From: Litoreibacter albidus
GTDB lineage: Bacteria > Pseudomonadota > Alphaproteobacteria > Rhodobacterales > Rhodobacteraceae
Direction of reading: 5' to 3'
DNA length: 64,000 bases
Assembly: GCF_900107015.1 (NCBI RefSeq)
Contig: NZ_FNOI01000001.1
Location: forward strand, 622,501 to 686,500
Both the position numbers and the translations under genes were made by a program. Every line of letters begins with the position of its first letter. Position 1 is the stretch's first letter. Below the pieces are notes generated by a model that was given only the letters and a program-made list of their open reading frames with translations, did not search any database and was not told where the DNA came from. Below are positions 8,730-18,217 of this stretch, piece by piece.

Positions 8730-10019
8730 ATGCCAAAATCTGCCCTGACAGGCTCTCGGATACGCGAACACCGCTTGATGCGGGGGCTTAAGCAGGCCGA
8801 TTTGGCTCGCGAGATCGGCATATCTGCCAGCTACTTGAATTTGATCGAACACAATCGCCGCAGAATCGGCGGCAAAACCCTGTTGGCCCTCTCGGAAGTG
8901 CTGGGCATCGACCCTTCCACCCTAAGCCAGGGGGCGGAACGTGCCGTCGTGACGGAACTGCAAGACGCCGCCGCATCTGACAGCGATACGCAGGTCGAGT
9001 TGGATCAGATCGACGATCTGGTGGCGCGGTTTCCGGGGTGGGCGGCCAAGATCACGGCCCAGCATCGCCGCCTGCGCGCACTGGAACGCACGGTGGGCGG
9101 CCTGAACGACCGTTTGACCCATGACCCTGTGCTGTCCGAGAAAATGCACGAAGTGCTATCGACTGTGTCCGCGATCCGCTCCACCGCGTCGATCTTGGTC
9201 GCAACGCCGGATCTGGGGGCAGAATGGCAGGCACGGTTCTATTCCAACATCGACACCGAAAGCCGAAGGCTCGCCGACAGCTCCGCGTCGATGGCGGCGC
9301 ATCTGGATCATCTGTCGCGCAACCACACCAGCCGCGCCACGCCGCTAGAGGCAATGTTCGCGGCCCTTGATACACGCGCCTATCATTTGGCGGAGTTGGA
9401 GGAGGGCGGTGACCCGCAAGTCCTTCTGGACACGTTCCCAGAGCTGGACAGCGCAGAGGCCCGTGCGCTCGCCCTGCAGCACTTCGCCACCTATAGCGCA
9501 GACGCTGCGGCGATGCCGCTAGAGGCGTTTCGCGAGGCTGCGCATAGCGCGCAGTTTGATCCCTCGGCCTTGGCCGTCACGTTCAACGTGCCCCTTGATG
9601 CGGCGTTCCGGCGGCTTGCGAGCCTGCCGCGCAGCGCCACGGTGCCCGATATCGGATTGGTCTGTTGTGATGCGGCGGGCGCGCTTTTGCTGCGCAAGTC
9701 ACCCTCCGGTCTTGCGCTGCCGTGGTTTGGCGCAGGGTGCCCGCTTTGGCCGCTCTACACCGCGCTCGGCACGCCGGGCTTTCCCGTCCGGCAGGTGATC
9801 GAGAGCGAGGACCGCGCACAGTTCACGGCGATGGCGGTGGCGTATCCGACGGGGCCGCTCAGCTTTGAGCGCCCGCCGATGTACCACGCGGCCATGCTGT
9901 TGGTGGCGCGCGATGATCAGACCGCGACAGACGCCTCATTGGTCGGCACCTCGTGCCGCGTTTGCGCCCGTAGCGACTGCCCCGCGCGGCGCGAGCCCAC
10001 GGTTTTAACCCAAGGCTAG
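8730..10019 (+). CDS. XRE-family regulator, short-chain fatty acyl responsive (ScfR/RamB-like)
   Basis: DNA-binding transcription factor of 429 residues. An N-terminal Cro/CI-type helix-turn-helix (GSRIREHRLMRGLKQADLAREIGISASYLNLIEHNRR, residues 8-45) is followed by a long helical middle and a C-terminal DUF2083-like region ending in TSCRVCARSDCPARREP. That Cys-containing ending is typical of regulators of acetate/propionate assimilation (RamB, PccR), where an acyl-CoA signal is sensed. The start at 8730 has AAAGGA 7 bases upstream. It is divergent from the ABC transporter operon and upstream of a two-component pair, so it may control either. Confidence 0.8.
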   Translation: MPKSALTGSRIREHRLMRGLKQADLAREIGISASYLNLIEHNRRRIGGKTLLALSEVLGIDPSTLSQGAERAVVTELQDAAASDSDTQVELDQIDDLVARFPGWAAKITAQHRRLRALERTVGGLNDRLTHDPVLSEKMHEVLSTVSAIRSTASILVATPDLGAEWQARFYSNIDTESRRLADSSASMAAHLDHLSRNHTSRATPLEAMFAALDTRAYHLAELEEGGDPQVLLDTFPELDSAEARALALQHFATYSADAAAMPLEAFREAAHSAQFDPSALAVTFNVPLDAAFRRLASLPRSATVPDIGLVCCDAAGALLLRKSPSGLALPWFGAGCPLWPLYTALGTPGFPVRQVIESEDRAQFTAMAVAYPTGPLSFERPPMYHAAMLLVARDDQTATDASLVGTSCRVCARSDCPARREPTVLTQG

Positions 10020-10095
10020 CCCATCGTCGTTTTGACAACGGGCGAAAATCGGTCCTAATGGGGACTATGGCCAAACTCGGGGAGGTGTGAGGCGC

Positions 10096-10479
10096 ATGTC
10101 AAAATCGGTTTTGCTCGTGGAGGACGAGCCGAACATCATTGAGGCGATCAGCTTTCTGTTGGAGCGCGACGGCTGGACCGTGCGCATTCACGCAGAAGGA
10201 GCCGACGCCGTTGAGGCTGTCGCGCGGGTGTCGCCGGATGTGGTAATCCTAGACGTCATGTTGCCGGGGCGCAGCGGCTTTGACATCCTGCGCGACCTGC
10301 GCAACCAGTCCGGCACCCGCGATCTGCCGATCCTGATGCTCACCGCGCGAGGCCAAACGAAAGACCGCGAACTGGCGGAAAGCTACGGCGTCAGCCACTT
10401 CATGACCAAACCGTTCTCCAACGAGGAGATGCTGGGCAAGGTGCGCGAACTCTACGCGGCGTCGGCCGTGAAGTCCTAA
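10096..10479 (+). CDS. Single-domain response regulator
   Basis: Receiver domain only (127 residues, CheY-like length). The acidic pocket (VEDEPN), phosphoacceptor Asp53 (ILDVMLPG), the Thr in MLTARG and the Lys in MTKPFSNEEML are all in place. There is no output domain, so it signals through a partner or further phosphotransfer. The ATG at 10096 has GGAGG 10 bases upstream; a GTG three codons earlier would be too close to it. It precedes the symporter-kinase gene in what looks like one operon. Confidence 0.9.
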   Translation: MSKSVLLVEDEPNIIEAISFLLERDGWTVRIHAEGADAVEAVARVSPDVVILDVMLPGRSGFDILRDLRNQSGTRDLPILMLTARGQTKDRELAESYGVSHFMTKPFSNEEMLGKVRELYAASAVKS

Positions 10480-10487
10480 GACGCCAA

Positions 10488-10838
10488 ATGCCGGAGCCAG
10501 AGCAACCTAAAGGGCAGGGACGCCGCCGCATCGGTCTGATGCACACCAACCCAAACTCGCGCACCTTGTTTTTGGAGCGCCGCGTCTACCAACGTCGCCG
10601 TCTGGGGGACGCGGCTAAATTGCTGCCGATTGCGGGGCTGGTTCTATTTGTGGCACCTGCACTGGTTCTGGGCACGCCGGGGCCGGAAAACGCCTCCGGC
10701 ACCACGGCGCTGCGGCTGATCTACTTCTTCTTCGTCTGGGTTTGCCTGATCGCGACCTGCGCCACCATCGCGCGGGGCTTGGCGGGGGCGGACACAGCGA
10801 GCGAGACCCAAAAGGCCCGCGATGAGGACCGTCCTTGA
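10488..10838 (+). CDS. Small two-span membrane protein of the kinase operon
   Basis: 116 residues. An Arg-rich N-terminus (LFLERRVYQRRRLGDAAKL, about residues 28-46) precedes two hydrophobic segments (about 46-62 and 75-95) and a charged C-terminus. I do not recognise a named family. It sits between the response regulator and the symporter-kinase, and its TGA overlaps the kinase ATG (TGATG). This translational coupling suggests it works with the kinase, perhaps as an accessory subunit of the symporter domain. It does not look like the DUF4212 small subunit that accompanies some SSS transporters. Confidence 0.65.
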   Translation: MPEPEQPKGQGRRRIGLMHTNPNSRTLFLERRVYQRRRLGDAAKLLPIAGLVLFVAPALVLGTPGPENASGTTALRLIYFFFVWVCLIATCATIARGLAGADTASETQKARDEDRP

Positions 10839-13501
10839 TGGTCAGCTTTAACGTCCTCGTCACGGTCGCCATCATCTACACAATGGTACTGTTCAGCGTC
10901 GCATTTTACGCGGACCGTCGGGCGATGCGCGGCCCGTCGCGCTTCCTGCGCTCCCCTTGGACCTACACGCTGTCGTTGAGCGTCTATTGCACCGCGTGGA
11001 CGTTTTACGGTGCCGTGGGCAACGCTGCGCGGTCGGGGTTGGAGTATCTGACGATCTACCTTGGCCCAACGGTGGTGTTCCTCGCGTGGTGGTGGCTGTT
11101 GCGCAAGCTGGTGCGCATCGGCAAGGCGGAGCGCATCACCTCCATCGCCGACATGATTTCCAGCCGCTACGGTAAGTCGCCTGCGCTGGCGGTCATTGTC
11201 ACGGTGTTATCCATCGCGGGCACCACGCCCTATATCGCGCTTCAGTTGCAATCCGTGACCCTATCCGTAGCCGTCTTCGCGGACTTCCCCACCGGCGTCA
11301 GTGGTGGCTCCGACCTCAACGCCACCGCGTTCTGGCTGTCCGTTGGTCTCGCGCTCTTCACCATCTTCTTTGGCACCCGCAACCTTGATGCGAACGAGCG
11401 TCACCACGGCGTGGTGACCGCCATCGCGCTAGAGGCCATCGTCAAGCTGGTGGCCTTGGTCGCGGTGGGCATCTTCGTGGTCTGGGGCGTGTCGGGCGGT
11501 GTGCTCGACACTATGCGGGTGATAGAGGCAAGCCCCGTGGCGCGTTGGCAACCCAGTCCAAGTCGTTGGACGTCAATGATATTCCTGTCCATGGCCGCCG
11601 TGATCTGCCTGCCGCGTATGTTCCAGGTTCTGGTCGTGGAGAACTCCGACGAGCGGCATTTGCGTACCGCATCTTGGGCGTTTCCGGCGTATCTGATGGC
11701 CATGAGCCTGTTCGTGCTGCCCATCGCGGTTGTTGGCTTGGCGGTCATGCCGGACGGGGCGAACCCCGATCTCTTTGTGCTGACTCTGCCGTTGGAACTG
11801 GGACAAGAGGGGCTGGCGCTCTTGGCGTTTCTGGGCGGGTTTTCCTCCGCCACATCTATGGTGATCGTCGCCTCCATCGCGTTGGCGACGATGGTGTCTA
11901 ACCACATCGTGGTGCCCATCTGGCTGAACACCCGTGCGGGCGGCGCGTCCATGTCCGGCGACATGCGCCATGTCGTGCTGCTGTCGCGCCGCCTGTCGAT
12001 TGTTGCAGTACTTGGCCTTGGCTACACCTACTACCGGACCACGGGCGGCACCGGGGCCCTTTCCGCCATCGGCTTGGTCAGCTTCGCGGGGGTGGCGCAG
12101 GTCGTGCCCGCGCTCTTGGGCGGGCTGTTCTGGCGGGGCGGCACGCGACGCGGCGCCATCGCGGGGCTGGTTGTGGGCTTCGGGCTGTGGATTTACACCT
12201 TGTTCATGCCTGCAATCGGCGTGTTCCCTGCCGGCATGCTGGACAGCGGCCCGCTGGGGATCGCAGCTTTGCGACCGCAGGCGTTGCTGGGCGTGCAGGG
12301 CATGGACCCCCTCGTGCATTCGATCCTGTGGTCCATATCCCTGAATACGCTGGCCTTCGTGATGGTGTCGCTGGTGTCTTTCCCGACCCCGATGGAGCGC
12401 CTGCAAGGCGCCAGTTTCGTCAATGTGTTCGAGCGCGGCGACGGCGCGGTGTCCACCGCTGGCGGGCAGGCGGAGGCGGAAGATCTGCTTGTCATGGCGC
12501 AGCGGCTCTTGGGCGCGCGCGAGGCGCAGACCCTGTTCCAGCGGGAGGCCACGCGGCAAGGCAAGGCCGGATATCTGCCCGACCCGACGCCGGATTTCAT
12601 CAGCCTGCTGGAGCGTGAGTTAGCTGGCTCCGTCGGCAGTGCCACGGCCCACGCGATGATCGCCCAGATCAACGGGCAGGCGTCAATCACAGTGCGGGAT
12701 TTACTGGCCGTCGCCGATGAAAGCGCGCAGATGCTGGAATACTCCAGCAAGCTGGAAACCCAGTCGCGGGAGCTGGAGCAAATCGCCCGCAAGCTGCGCG
12801 AAGCCAACGCTAAACTGACGGCGCTGTCGGTGCAGAAAGACGCTTTCCTGAGCCAAGTCAGCCATGAATTGCGCACGCCGATGACGTCGATCCGCTCCTT
12901 CTCCGAGTTCCTGAAGGAAGGCGGATTGGACGCGCAGGCCCGCAGCCGCTACGCGGGCATCATCCACGAGGAAAGCATCCGCCTGACGCGGCTTCTGGAT
13001 GATTTGCTGGACCTGAGCGTGCTGGAGAACGGGCAAGTCGTCCTCAATGTCCAGACCGCCCGCATCAGCGACCTGCTGGACCGCGCGGTGGCTTCGGCGG
13101 GGTTAGCCGACGGCGGGCTAGAGGTCGTTCGCCAGTCGGAGGGGGAAGGGATTTACCTTAAAACAGACACCGACCGGCTCAGCCAAGTGTTCATCAACCT
13201 GATCTCCAACGCGCAGAAATACTGCGTGTCAGACGCGCCAAAGCTGCGGATCAACGTGTCGCAATCCAAAGGCTACGTGGATATCGACTTTGTCGACAAC
13301 GGGCTTGGGATATCGCCCGACGACGCGACGGTTGTGTTTGAAAAATTCGTGCGCCTCACCGATCAGGCGTCGGCGGGCAGTGCTGGTTTGGGGCTCGCGA
13401 TCAGTCGGGAGATCGTGCACCGGCTTGGCGGCTCGCTGGATTACGTACCAGGGCAGGGCGGTGCTGCGTTTCGTGTACATATTCCGTTAACCAACGTTTG
13501 A
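10838..13501 (+). CDS. Sodium/solute symporter-histidine kinase fusion (CbrA-like)
   Basis: 887 residues. The first ~550 residues form a multi-span sodium:solute symporter (SLC5/SSS) domain, recognisable from YCTAWTFYGAVGNAARSG and GFSSATSMVIVASIAL. A linker and coiled coil (SSKLETQSRELEQIARKLREAN) follow, then HisKA with SHELRTP (phosphoacceptor His676) and HATPase with N, G1 (FVDNGLGI) and G2 (GSAGLGLAI) boxes. Such fusions couple transport or sensing of a nutrient to phosphorylation (CbrA in pseudomonads). The upstream single-domain regulator is the obvious partner. The ATG at 10838 overlaps the previous stop. Confidence 0.9.
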   Translation: MVSFNVLVTVAIIYTMVLFSVAFYADRRAMRGPSRFLRSPWTYTLSLSVYCTAWTFYGAVGNAARSGLEYLTIYLGPTVVFLAWWWLLRKLVRIGKAERITSIADMISSRYGKSPALAVIVTVLSIAGTTPYIALQLQSVTLSVAVFADFPTGVSGGSDLNATAFWLSVGLALFTIFFGTRNLDANERHHGVVTAIALEAIVKLVALVAVGIFVVWGVSGGVLDTMRVIEASPVARWQPSPSRWTSMIFLSMAAVICLPRMFQVLVVENSDERHLRTASWAFPAYLMAMSLFVLPIAVVGLAVMPDGANPDLFVLTLPLELGQEGLALLAFLGGFSSATSMVIVASIALATMVSNHIVVPIWLNTRAGGASMSGDMRHVVLLSRRLSIVAVLGLGYTYYRTTGGTGALSAIGLVSFAGVAQVVPALLGGLFWRGGTRRGAIAGLVVGFGLWIYTLFMPAIGVFPAGMLDSGPLGIAALRPQALLGVQGMDPLVHSILWSISLNTLAFVMVSLVSFPTPMERLQGASFVNVFERGDGAVSTAGGQAEAEDLLVMAQRLLGAREAQTLFQREATRQGKAGYLPDPTPDFISLLERELAGSVGSATAHAMIAQINGQASITVRDLLAVADESAQMLEYSSKLETQSRELEQIARKLREANAKLTALSVQKDAFLSQVSHELRTPMTSIRSFSEFLKEGGLDAQARSRYAGIIHEESIRLTRLLDDLLDLSVLENGQVVLNVQTARISDLLDRAVASAGLADGGLEVVRQSEGEGIYLKTDTDRLSQVFINLISNAQKYCVSDAPKLRINVSQSKGYVDIDFVDNGLGISPDDATVVFEKFVRLTDQASAGSAGLGLAISREIVHRLGGSLDYVPGQGGAAFRVHIPLTNV

Positions 13502-13609
13502 GCGCGCGTTGCGTAGAAAAATTCAGTTCAAGTTTGTCGGTTAATCAAATCGCAGCACGTTGCGGTCAATTCTGCCTCGGAACAAGTCGAGAACAAGTAG
13601 GCGGATATC

Positions 13610-14593
13610 GTGACAGGACCAAACACGGCATTGGCGTTTATGGTGCGCCCGTGCAAACCAACGCGCGGCGCACGGCACATCTTGCTGGAAGACATTGCGG
13701 ACGGGCTGTTTCGCGGTCCTGCGAAACTGGGCCACGGGATCGACCTGTTGGTGCGTGACGCGCAGGCGCAATCCTTCCCGCAGGCCAAGGCGCTCTCTCT
13801 CATCCCTGACATTGCCGTGCCGCATGTTTTGGACGGGCCAAATGGCACACGCGGCTTGTTGGTGTTTGACGGCACTTTGATCGACGCGCTGATTGAGCAG
13901 CAAACGCTGGGCCGCATATCAGCCGCCCCACGGGTGGAGCGTCCGGTCACCGCGATTGATGCCGCCCTCAGCACCGGATTCGCGCAGGCGGTGGTGGGCA
14001 AGCTGGCGGAGGTGAGCGTTGATCGCCGCGACGCGAGCGCCTTGGCTGGCTACAACTGCGGTGCGCCGCAAACCGACCGCGCGGCGCTTAGCTTGGCGAT
14101 GTCGGAAAGGTCATACGACGTTCTAACCCTGACGTTGGATTTGGGGCCGGGACTGAAAACAGGGACAGCGGTTTTGATGTTCCCTGCTGCCATTGATCCG
14201 GCCAAACCCGTCCGCCAGCAGGTGAACCCCGATATGGTGGCCGCATTGCAAGACAGCGAATTGCACCTACGGGCCTATCTGCCGTCTGTGCGCCTGCCGG
14301 TGAAGACCTTGTTGGGCTTTGATGACGGCACCATCATCCCGTTGCCTGACGGAATTTTAGGGCGTGCGCAGCTGTGCGACCGGAGGGGCGTGACGCTGGG
14401 CAAGGGGCGCTTGGGCCAACTCGGCGGGCACCGCGCCTTCCGGCTGAACGGCGCACCGCCGCCCGCGCAGACGCCGACCGTTGAGATGGACGTGCCGCCG
14501 CCCGCCGCCTTGCCGAAAGAGGCCTTGCCAGAACCACTGCCCGACATGGGGGAGGATCGCGTCAGCCCAGAACCTGCCGCGCTTGAAACCTAG
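13610..14593 (+). CDS. Orphan FliM/FliN-family (SpoA-domain) protein
   Basis: 327 residues with a GTG start preceded by AGGCGG. The C-terminal part (about residues 215-285: ELHLRAYLPSVRLPVKTLLGFDDGTIIPL...) fits a SpoA surface-presentation domain, as in the flagellar switch proteins FliM and FliN. A Pro-rich tail follows (PPPAQTPTVEMDVPPPAALPKE). The N-terminal part resembles the FliM middle domain only loosely. No other flagellar gene is nearby, so a flagellar role is inferred from the family. Confidence 0.7.
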   Translation: MTGPNTALAFMVRPCKPTRGARHILLEDIADGLFRGPAKLGHGIDLLVRDAQAQSFPQAKALSLIPDIAVPHVLDGPNGTRGLLVFDGTLIDALIEQQTLGRISAAPRVERPVTAIDAALSTGFAQAVVGKLAEVSVDRRDASALAGYNCGAPQTDRAALSLAMSERSYDVLTLTLDLGPGLKTGTAVLMFPAAIDPAKPVRQQVNPDMVAALQDSELHLRAYLPSVRLPVKTLLGFDDGTIIPLPDGILGRAQLCDRRGVTLGKGRLGQLGGHRAFRLNGAPPPAQTPTVEMDVPPPAALPKEALPEPLPDMGEDRVSPEPAALET

Positions 14594-14608
14594 GCGCCGC
14601 GCAAACAA

Positions 14609-14635
14609 AAAAGGCACCCACAAGGGGTGCCTTTT
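14609..14635. terminator. Bidirectional intrinsic terminator
   Basis: AAAAGGCACCC (14609-14619) and GGGTGCCTTTT (14625-14635) form a perfect 11-bp stem with a 5-base loop and T residues on both strands. It serves the convergent SpoA gene and glnA. Confidence 0.9.
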
Positions 14636-14657
14636 CCGATATCTAGAACGCTAGAAT

Positions 14658-16064
14658 TTAGCAGCTGTAGTACAGTTTGTACTCGATTGGGTGCGGTGTG
14701 TGCTCGTAGGCGTAAACCTCTTCCCACTTCAGTTCCGTATAGCCATCGATCTGCGACTTGGTGAACACGTCGCCAGCCAGCAGGAACTCGTGATCTTCTT
14801 CCAAAGCGTCCAGCGCTTCACGCAAAGAGCCACAAACCGTCGGGATGTTCGCCAACTCTTCTGGCGGCAGATCGTAAAGGTCTTTGTCCGAAGACGGGCC
14901 CGGATCGATCTTGTTTTTGATGCCGTCAAGGCCAGCCATCAGCAAGGCCGCGAAGCACAGGTAGGGGTTCGCCGCCGGATCAGGGAAGCGGGCTTCAACG
15001 CGCTTGGCTTTGGGGTTCTCGGCCCATGGGATACGTACACAACCCGAACGGTTGCGTGCGGAGTAGGCGCGCAGAACCGGAGCCTCAAAGCCCGGGATCA
15101 GGCGCTTGTAGGAGTTGGTAGACGGGTTGGTAATCGCGTTCAACGCTTTGGCGTGCTTCAGGATGCCGCCGATGAAGTACAGCGCTTCCTGCGACAGGTC
15201 AGCATATTTGTCGCCTGCGAACAGTGGCTTGCCGTCTTTGAAGATCGACATGTTCACGTGCATACCGGTGCCGTTGTCGCCAGCGATTGGCTTCGGCATG
15301 AATGTCGCTGTTTTGCCGTAGGCGTGGGCCACGTTGTGGATCACGTATTTGTACTTCTGCAGCTCGTCCGCTTGGTGCGTCAGGGAGCCGAAGATCAAGC
15401 CCAGCTCGTGCTGGCAAGACGCCACTTCGTGGTGGTGCTTGTCGACCTTCATGCCCATGCGCTTCATGGTGGAGAGCATTTCGCCGCGCAGGTCTTGGGC
15501 TGCGTCGGTTGGGTTCACAGGGAAGTAGCCGCCCTTGATGCCCGGGCGGTGGCCCATGTTGCCCATCTCGTACTCGGTGTCGGAGTTCCAAGAGGCGTCT
15601 TGCGCGTCGACCTCGAAGGACACTTTGTTCATCTCAACCGAGAAGCGAACGTCGTCGAACAGGAAGAATTCAGCCTCAGGGCCCCAGTAAGACACGTCAC
15701 CGATGCCGGTGGTCTTCAGGTAAGCCTCGGCCTTTTCGGCGGTGCCGCGCGGGTCGCGGTCGTAAGGCTCCATGGTGTCGGGCTCTACAACCGTGCAGTG
15801 CACGCAGATAGTTTTTTCGGCGTAGAAGGGATCCATATACGCGGATTTCGCGTCTGGCATCAGCTTCATGTCGGACTCGTCGATGGCTTTCCAGCCCGCG
15901 ATGGAGGAGCCGTCAAACATGAAGCCCTCTTCCAGGAAGTCCTCGTCAACGAGGTCAGCAACGATGGTCACGTGCTGCAGCTTGCCGCGTGGGTCGGTGA
16001 AACGGATGTCAACGTACTCGACACCCTCGTCCTTGATGGTCTTCAACAAATCTTTGTTGCTCAT
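14658..16064 (-). CDS. glnA: Glutamine synthetase, type I
   Basis: Makes glutamine from glutamate, ammonia and ATP; cytoplasmic dodecamer and main ammonium-assimilation enzyme. The 468-residue protein has [10 protein letters not shown], the metal/glutamate site KGGYFPVNP, the ATP segment MHVNMSI and the adenylylation loop [10 protein letters not shown] with Tyr397, the target of GlnE. Length is standard. It follows glnB by 38 bp, the usual alphaproteobacterial glnB-glnA arrangement. Confidence 0.97.
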   Translation of the reverse strand: MSNKDLLKTIKDEGVEYVDIRFTDPRGKLQHVTIVADLVDEDFLEEGFMFDGSSIAGWKAIDESDMKLMPDAKSAYMDPFYAEKTICVHCTVVEPDTMEPYDRDPRGTAEKAEAYLKTTGIGDVSYWGPEAEFFLFDDVRFSVEMNKVSFEVDAQDASWNSDTEYEMGNMGHRPGIKGGYFPVNPTDAAQDLRGEMLSTMKRMGMKVDKHHHEVASCQHELGLIFGSLTHQADELQKYKYVIHNVAHAYGKTATFMPKPIAGDNGTGMHVNMSIFKDGKPLFAGDKYADLSQEALYFIGGILKHAKALNAITNPSTNSYKRLIPGFEAPVLRAYSARNRSGCVRIPWAENPKAKRVEARFPDPAANPYLCFAALLMAGLDGIKNKIDPGPSSDKDLYDLPPEELANIPTVCGSLREALDALEEDHEFLLAGDVFTKSQIDGYTELKWEEVYAYEHTPHPIEYKLYYSC

Positions 16065-16102
16065 CTGACCGTTCCTCTTCTGTCAGTTAAGATAGTGTAT
16101 GA

Positions 16103-16486
<384 letters not shown>

Positions 16487-16590
16487 TCAATTGGGCGGCA
16501 CAATCGGCAGACTGTCGTTGGGGCAGGGAACCGCCTAGCTCGAACATGATGTGCTTAATTTTTGGGCAAACTGGCGTGAAAGTGTGCGAA

Positions 16591-17286
16591 ATGAAAACTT
16601 CTGACAGCGAAGGTGTTCCGAAGACAATCACTAGCGACGAAATGCGCGCGTTGGAGCAGGAGGCCATCGCATCGGGGCGCGTCACCGGACTGGAACTGAT
16701 GGAGCGCGCCGGTCAGGGCGTTGTTGAGGCCATTTTTGAGGAATGGCCCGCGATGGCAAAAGACGCGCACCGCGCGGTGGTTCTATGCGGTCCGGGCAAC
16801 AATGGCGGGGATGGCTATGTCGTTGCGCGCTTGCTGCGTGATGCGGGGTGGGGCGTCGAGGTGTTCGCATACGGGGATACAAGGTCACTGCCGCCCGACG
16901 CGCGCACCAACTACGACAGGTGGATGCTCAACGGCAGCGTGTCGGAGATCGAACACGCCTTGGACACGGATTATTCCAAGTGCGATTTGGTTGTGGATGC
17001 GCTCTTCGGGATCGGCCTGTCGCGCCCGATTACGTCACCTGTGCTACGCGACGTGTTCAAGCACCTTTCGCGGGCCGCGCAGCCCGTGCGCGTCGCGATA
17101 GACGTCCCGTCTGGGGTGGACAGCGAGACAGGGCGCCCACCTGACGGTGGATCAGCGTTGCGCGCTGATCTGACGGTCACATTTCACGCATATAAGCCGT
17201 GCCATTTGCGGGAGGCAGGGGCTGGCGTGATCCCGCCCCCAGCGGCACTGGCGCGCTTTGTTAAAGTAAAGGATATCGGCCTATGA
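16591..17286 (+). CDS. nnrE: NAD(P)H-hydrate epimerase (YjeF N-terminal domain)
   Basis: Epimerises damaged (R)-NAD(P)H hydrate to the S form so that NnrD can repair it. The domain starts at ITSDEMRALEQEAIASGRVTGLELMERAG and has the loop CGPGNNGGDGYVVARLL and VDALFGIGLSRP. The 231-residue length from the ATG at 16591 fits; in-frame ATG/GTG codons at 16546, 16549 and 16576 are alternatives and no strong ribosome binding site decides. Its TGA overlaps the nnrD ATG by four bases. In many bacteria this and the next domain form one protein. Confidence 0.88.
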   Translation: MKTSDSEGVPKTITSDEMRALEQEAIASGRVTGLELMERAGQGVVEAIFEEWPAMAKDAHRAVVLCGPGNNGGDGYVVARLLRDAGWGVEVFAYGDTRSLPPDARTNYDRWMLNGSVSEIEHALDTDYSKCDLVVDALFGIGLSRPITSPVLRDVFKHLSRAAQPVRVAIDVPSGVDSETGRPPDGGSALRADLTVTFHAYKPCHLREAGAGVIPPPAALARFVKVKDIGL

Positions 17287-18140
17287 GCTTAGAAATGACG
17301 CCGGAGCGGATTGAGCTGCTGCGCAAACGCCCTGACCAGCACAAATACAGCCATGGCTCTGCCTTGGTCCTGTCCGGACCAGCGTACCGCACAGGCGCCG
17401 CACGTCTGGCGGCGATGGCGGCGTTGCGTGTGGGCGCAGGGGTGGTGACACTCGGCGCGCCGCAAGATGCGTTGCCAGAATGCGCGGCGCAGTTGACGGG
17501 GATCATGCTGCGCGAGGTGTCGGAGGCCTTGGATCTGTCGTTGATCTTGGCGGAGGACAAGCGGATCAACGCGCTGTGCATCGGGCCTGGCTTCGGGGTG
17601 GAGCGGGCGCAGGGCGCCATCCTGCGCGCGGTGCTTGCCGCGCAGCGTGCGGTGGTCTTGGACGCCGACGCGCTCAGCCTCATGGCGCAGGACCGCGAGT
17701 TGTTCACCATGATGCACGAAGCCTGCGTGCTGACCCCCCATGCGGGAGAGTTCCGTAGGCTATTTCCGGGCTTGGGCGAGGACCGGAGCCCCTTCACCCT
17801 AGAAGAAAAGAAAGACGCGACCCAACGCGCGGCGGACCTGTCGGGCGCGGTCGTGCTCTATAAAGGCGCGCAAACGACCGTGGCCGCCCCAAACGGCGAA
17901 GAGGTCTGGGTGCTTGATACGGGGGCGGAGCCGTCAGCCGCGTGGCTGGCGACCGCTGGGGCGGGCGATGTGCTGGCGGGGATGATCACGGGGTTGCTGG
18001 CGCGCGGGTTTGCGCCGGATGTGGCCGCGCAAACGGGCGCGCAATTGCACGCCATGGCGGCGAAAATGCTGGGCGCTGGCCTGATCGCGGAAGACCTGCC
18101 GCAGCAAATTCCGTATCTGTATCGCGATTTAGGGGTTTAG
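17283..18140 (+). CDS. nnrD: ADP/ATP-dependent (S)-NAD(P)H-hydrate dehydratase
   Basis: Ribokinase-like repair enzyme of 285 residues that dehydrates (S)-NAD(P)HX back to NAD(P)H. Family markers are HKYSHGSALVLSGP near the N-terminus, TPHAGEFRRLFPG in the middle and the nucleotide/anion site ATAGAGDVLAGMITGLLARG near residue 222. It overlaps nnrE by ATGA in a different frame, so the two halves of the usual fused Nnr are separate coupled genes here. Confidence 0.92.
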   Translation: MSLEMTPERIELLRKRPDQHKYSHGSALVLSGPAYRTGAARLAAMAALRVGAGVVTLGAPQDALPECAAQLTGIMLREVSEALDLSLILAEDKRINALCIGPGFGVERAQGAILRAVLAAQRAVVLDADALSLMAQDRELFTMMHEACVLTPHAGEFRRLFPGLGEDRSPFTLEEKKDATQRAADLSGAVVLYKGAQTTVAAPNGEEVWVLDTGAEPSAAWLATAGAGDVLAGMITGLLARGFAPDVAAQTGAQLHAMAAKMLGAGLIAEDLPQQIPYLYRDLGV

Positions 18141-18155
18141 CTTTACGACGAAATA

Positions 18156-18178
18156 GGGCCCCGCAATCGCGAGGCCCC
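18156..18178. terminator. Probable terminator between nnrD and the Hint gene
   Basis: GGGCC (18156-18160) pairs with GGCCC (18173-18177), extended by CGC/GCG with one bulge. It lies between two convergent genes. The T run is short. Confidence 0.5.
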
Positions 18179-18217
18179 GTCTGCCAATCGTCTTGTGTAG
18201 CAAGTGGTTGGTAGCGG

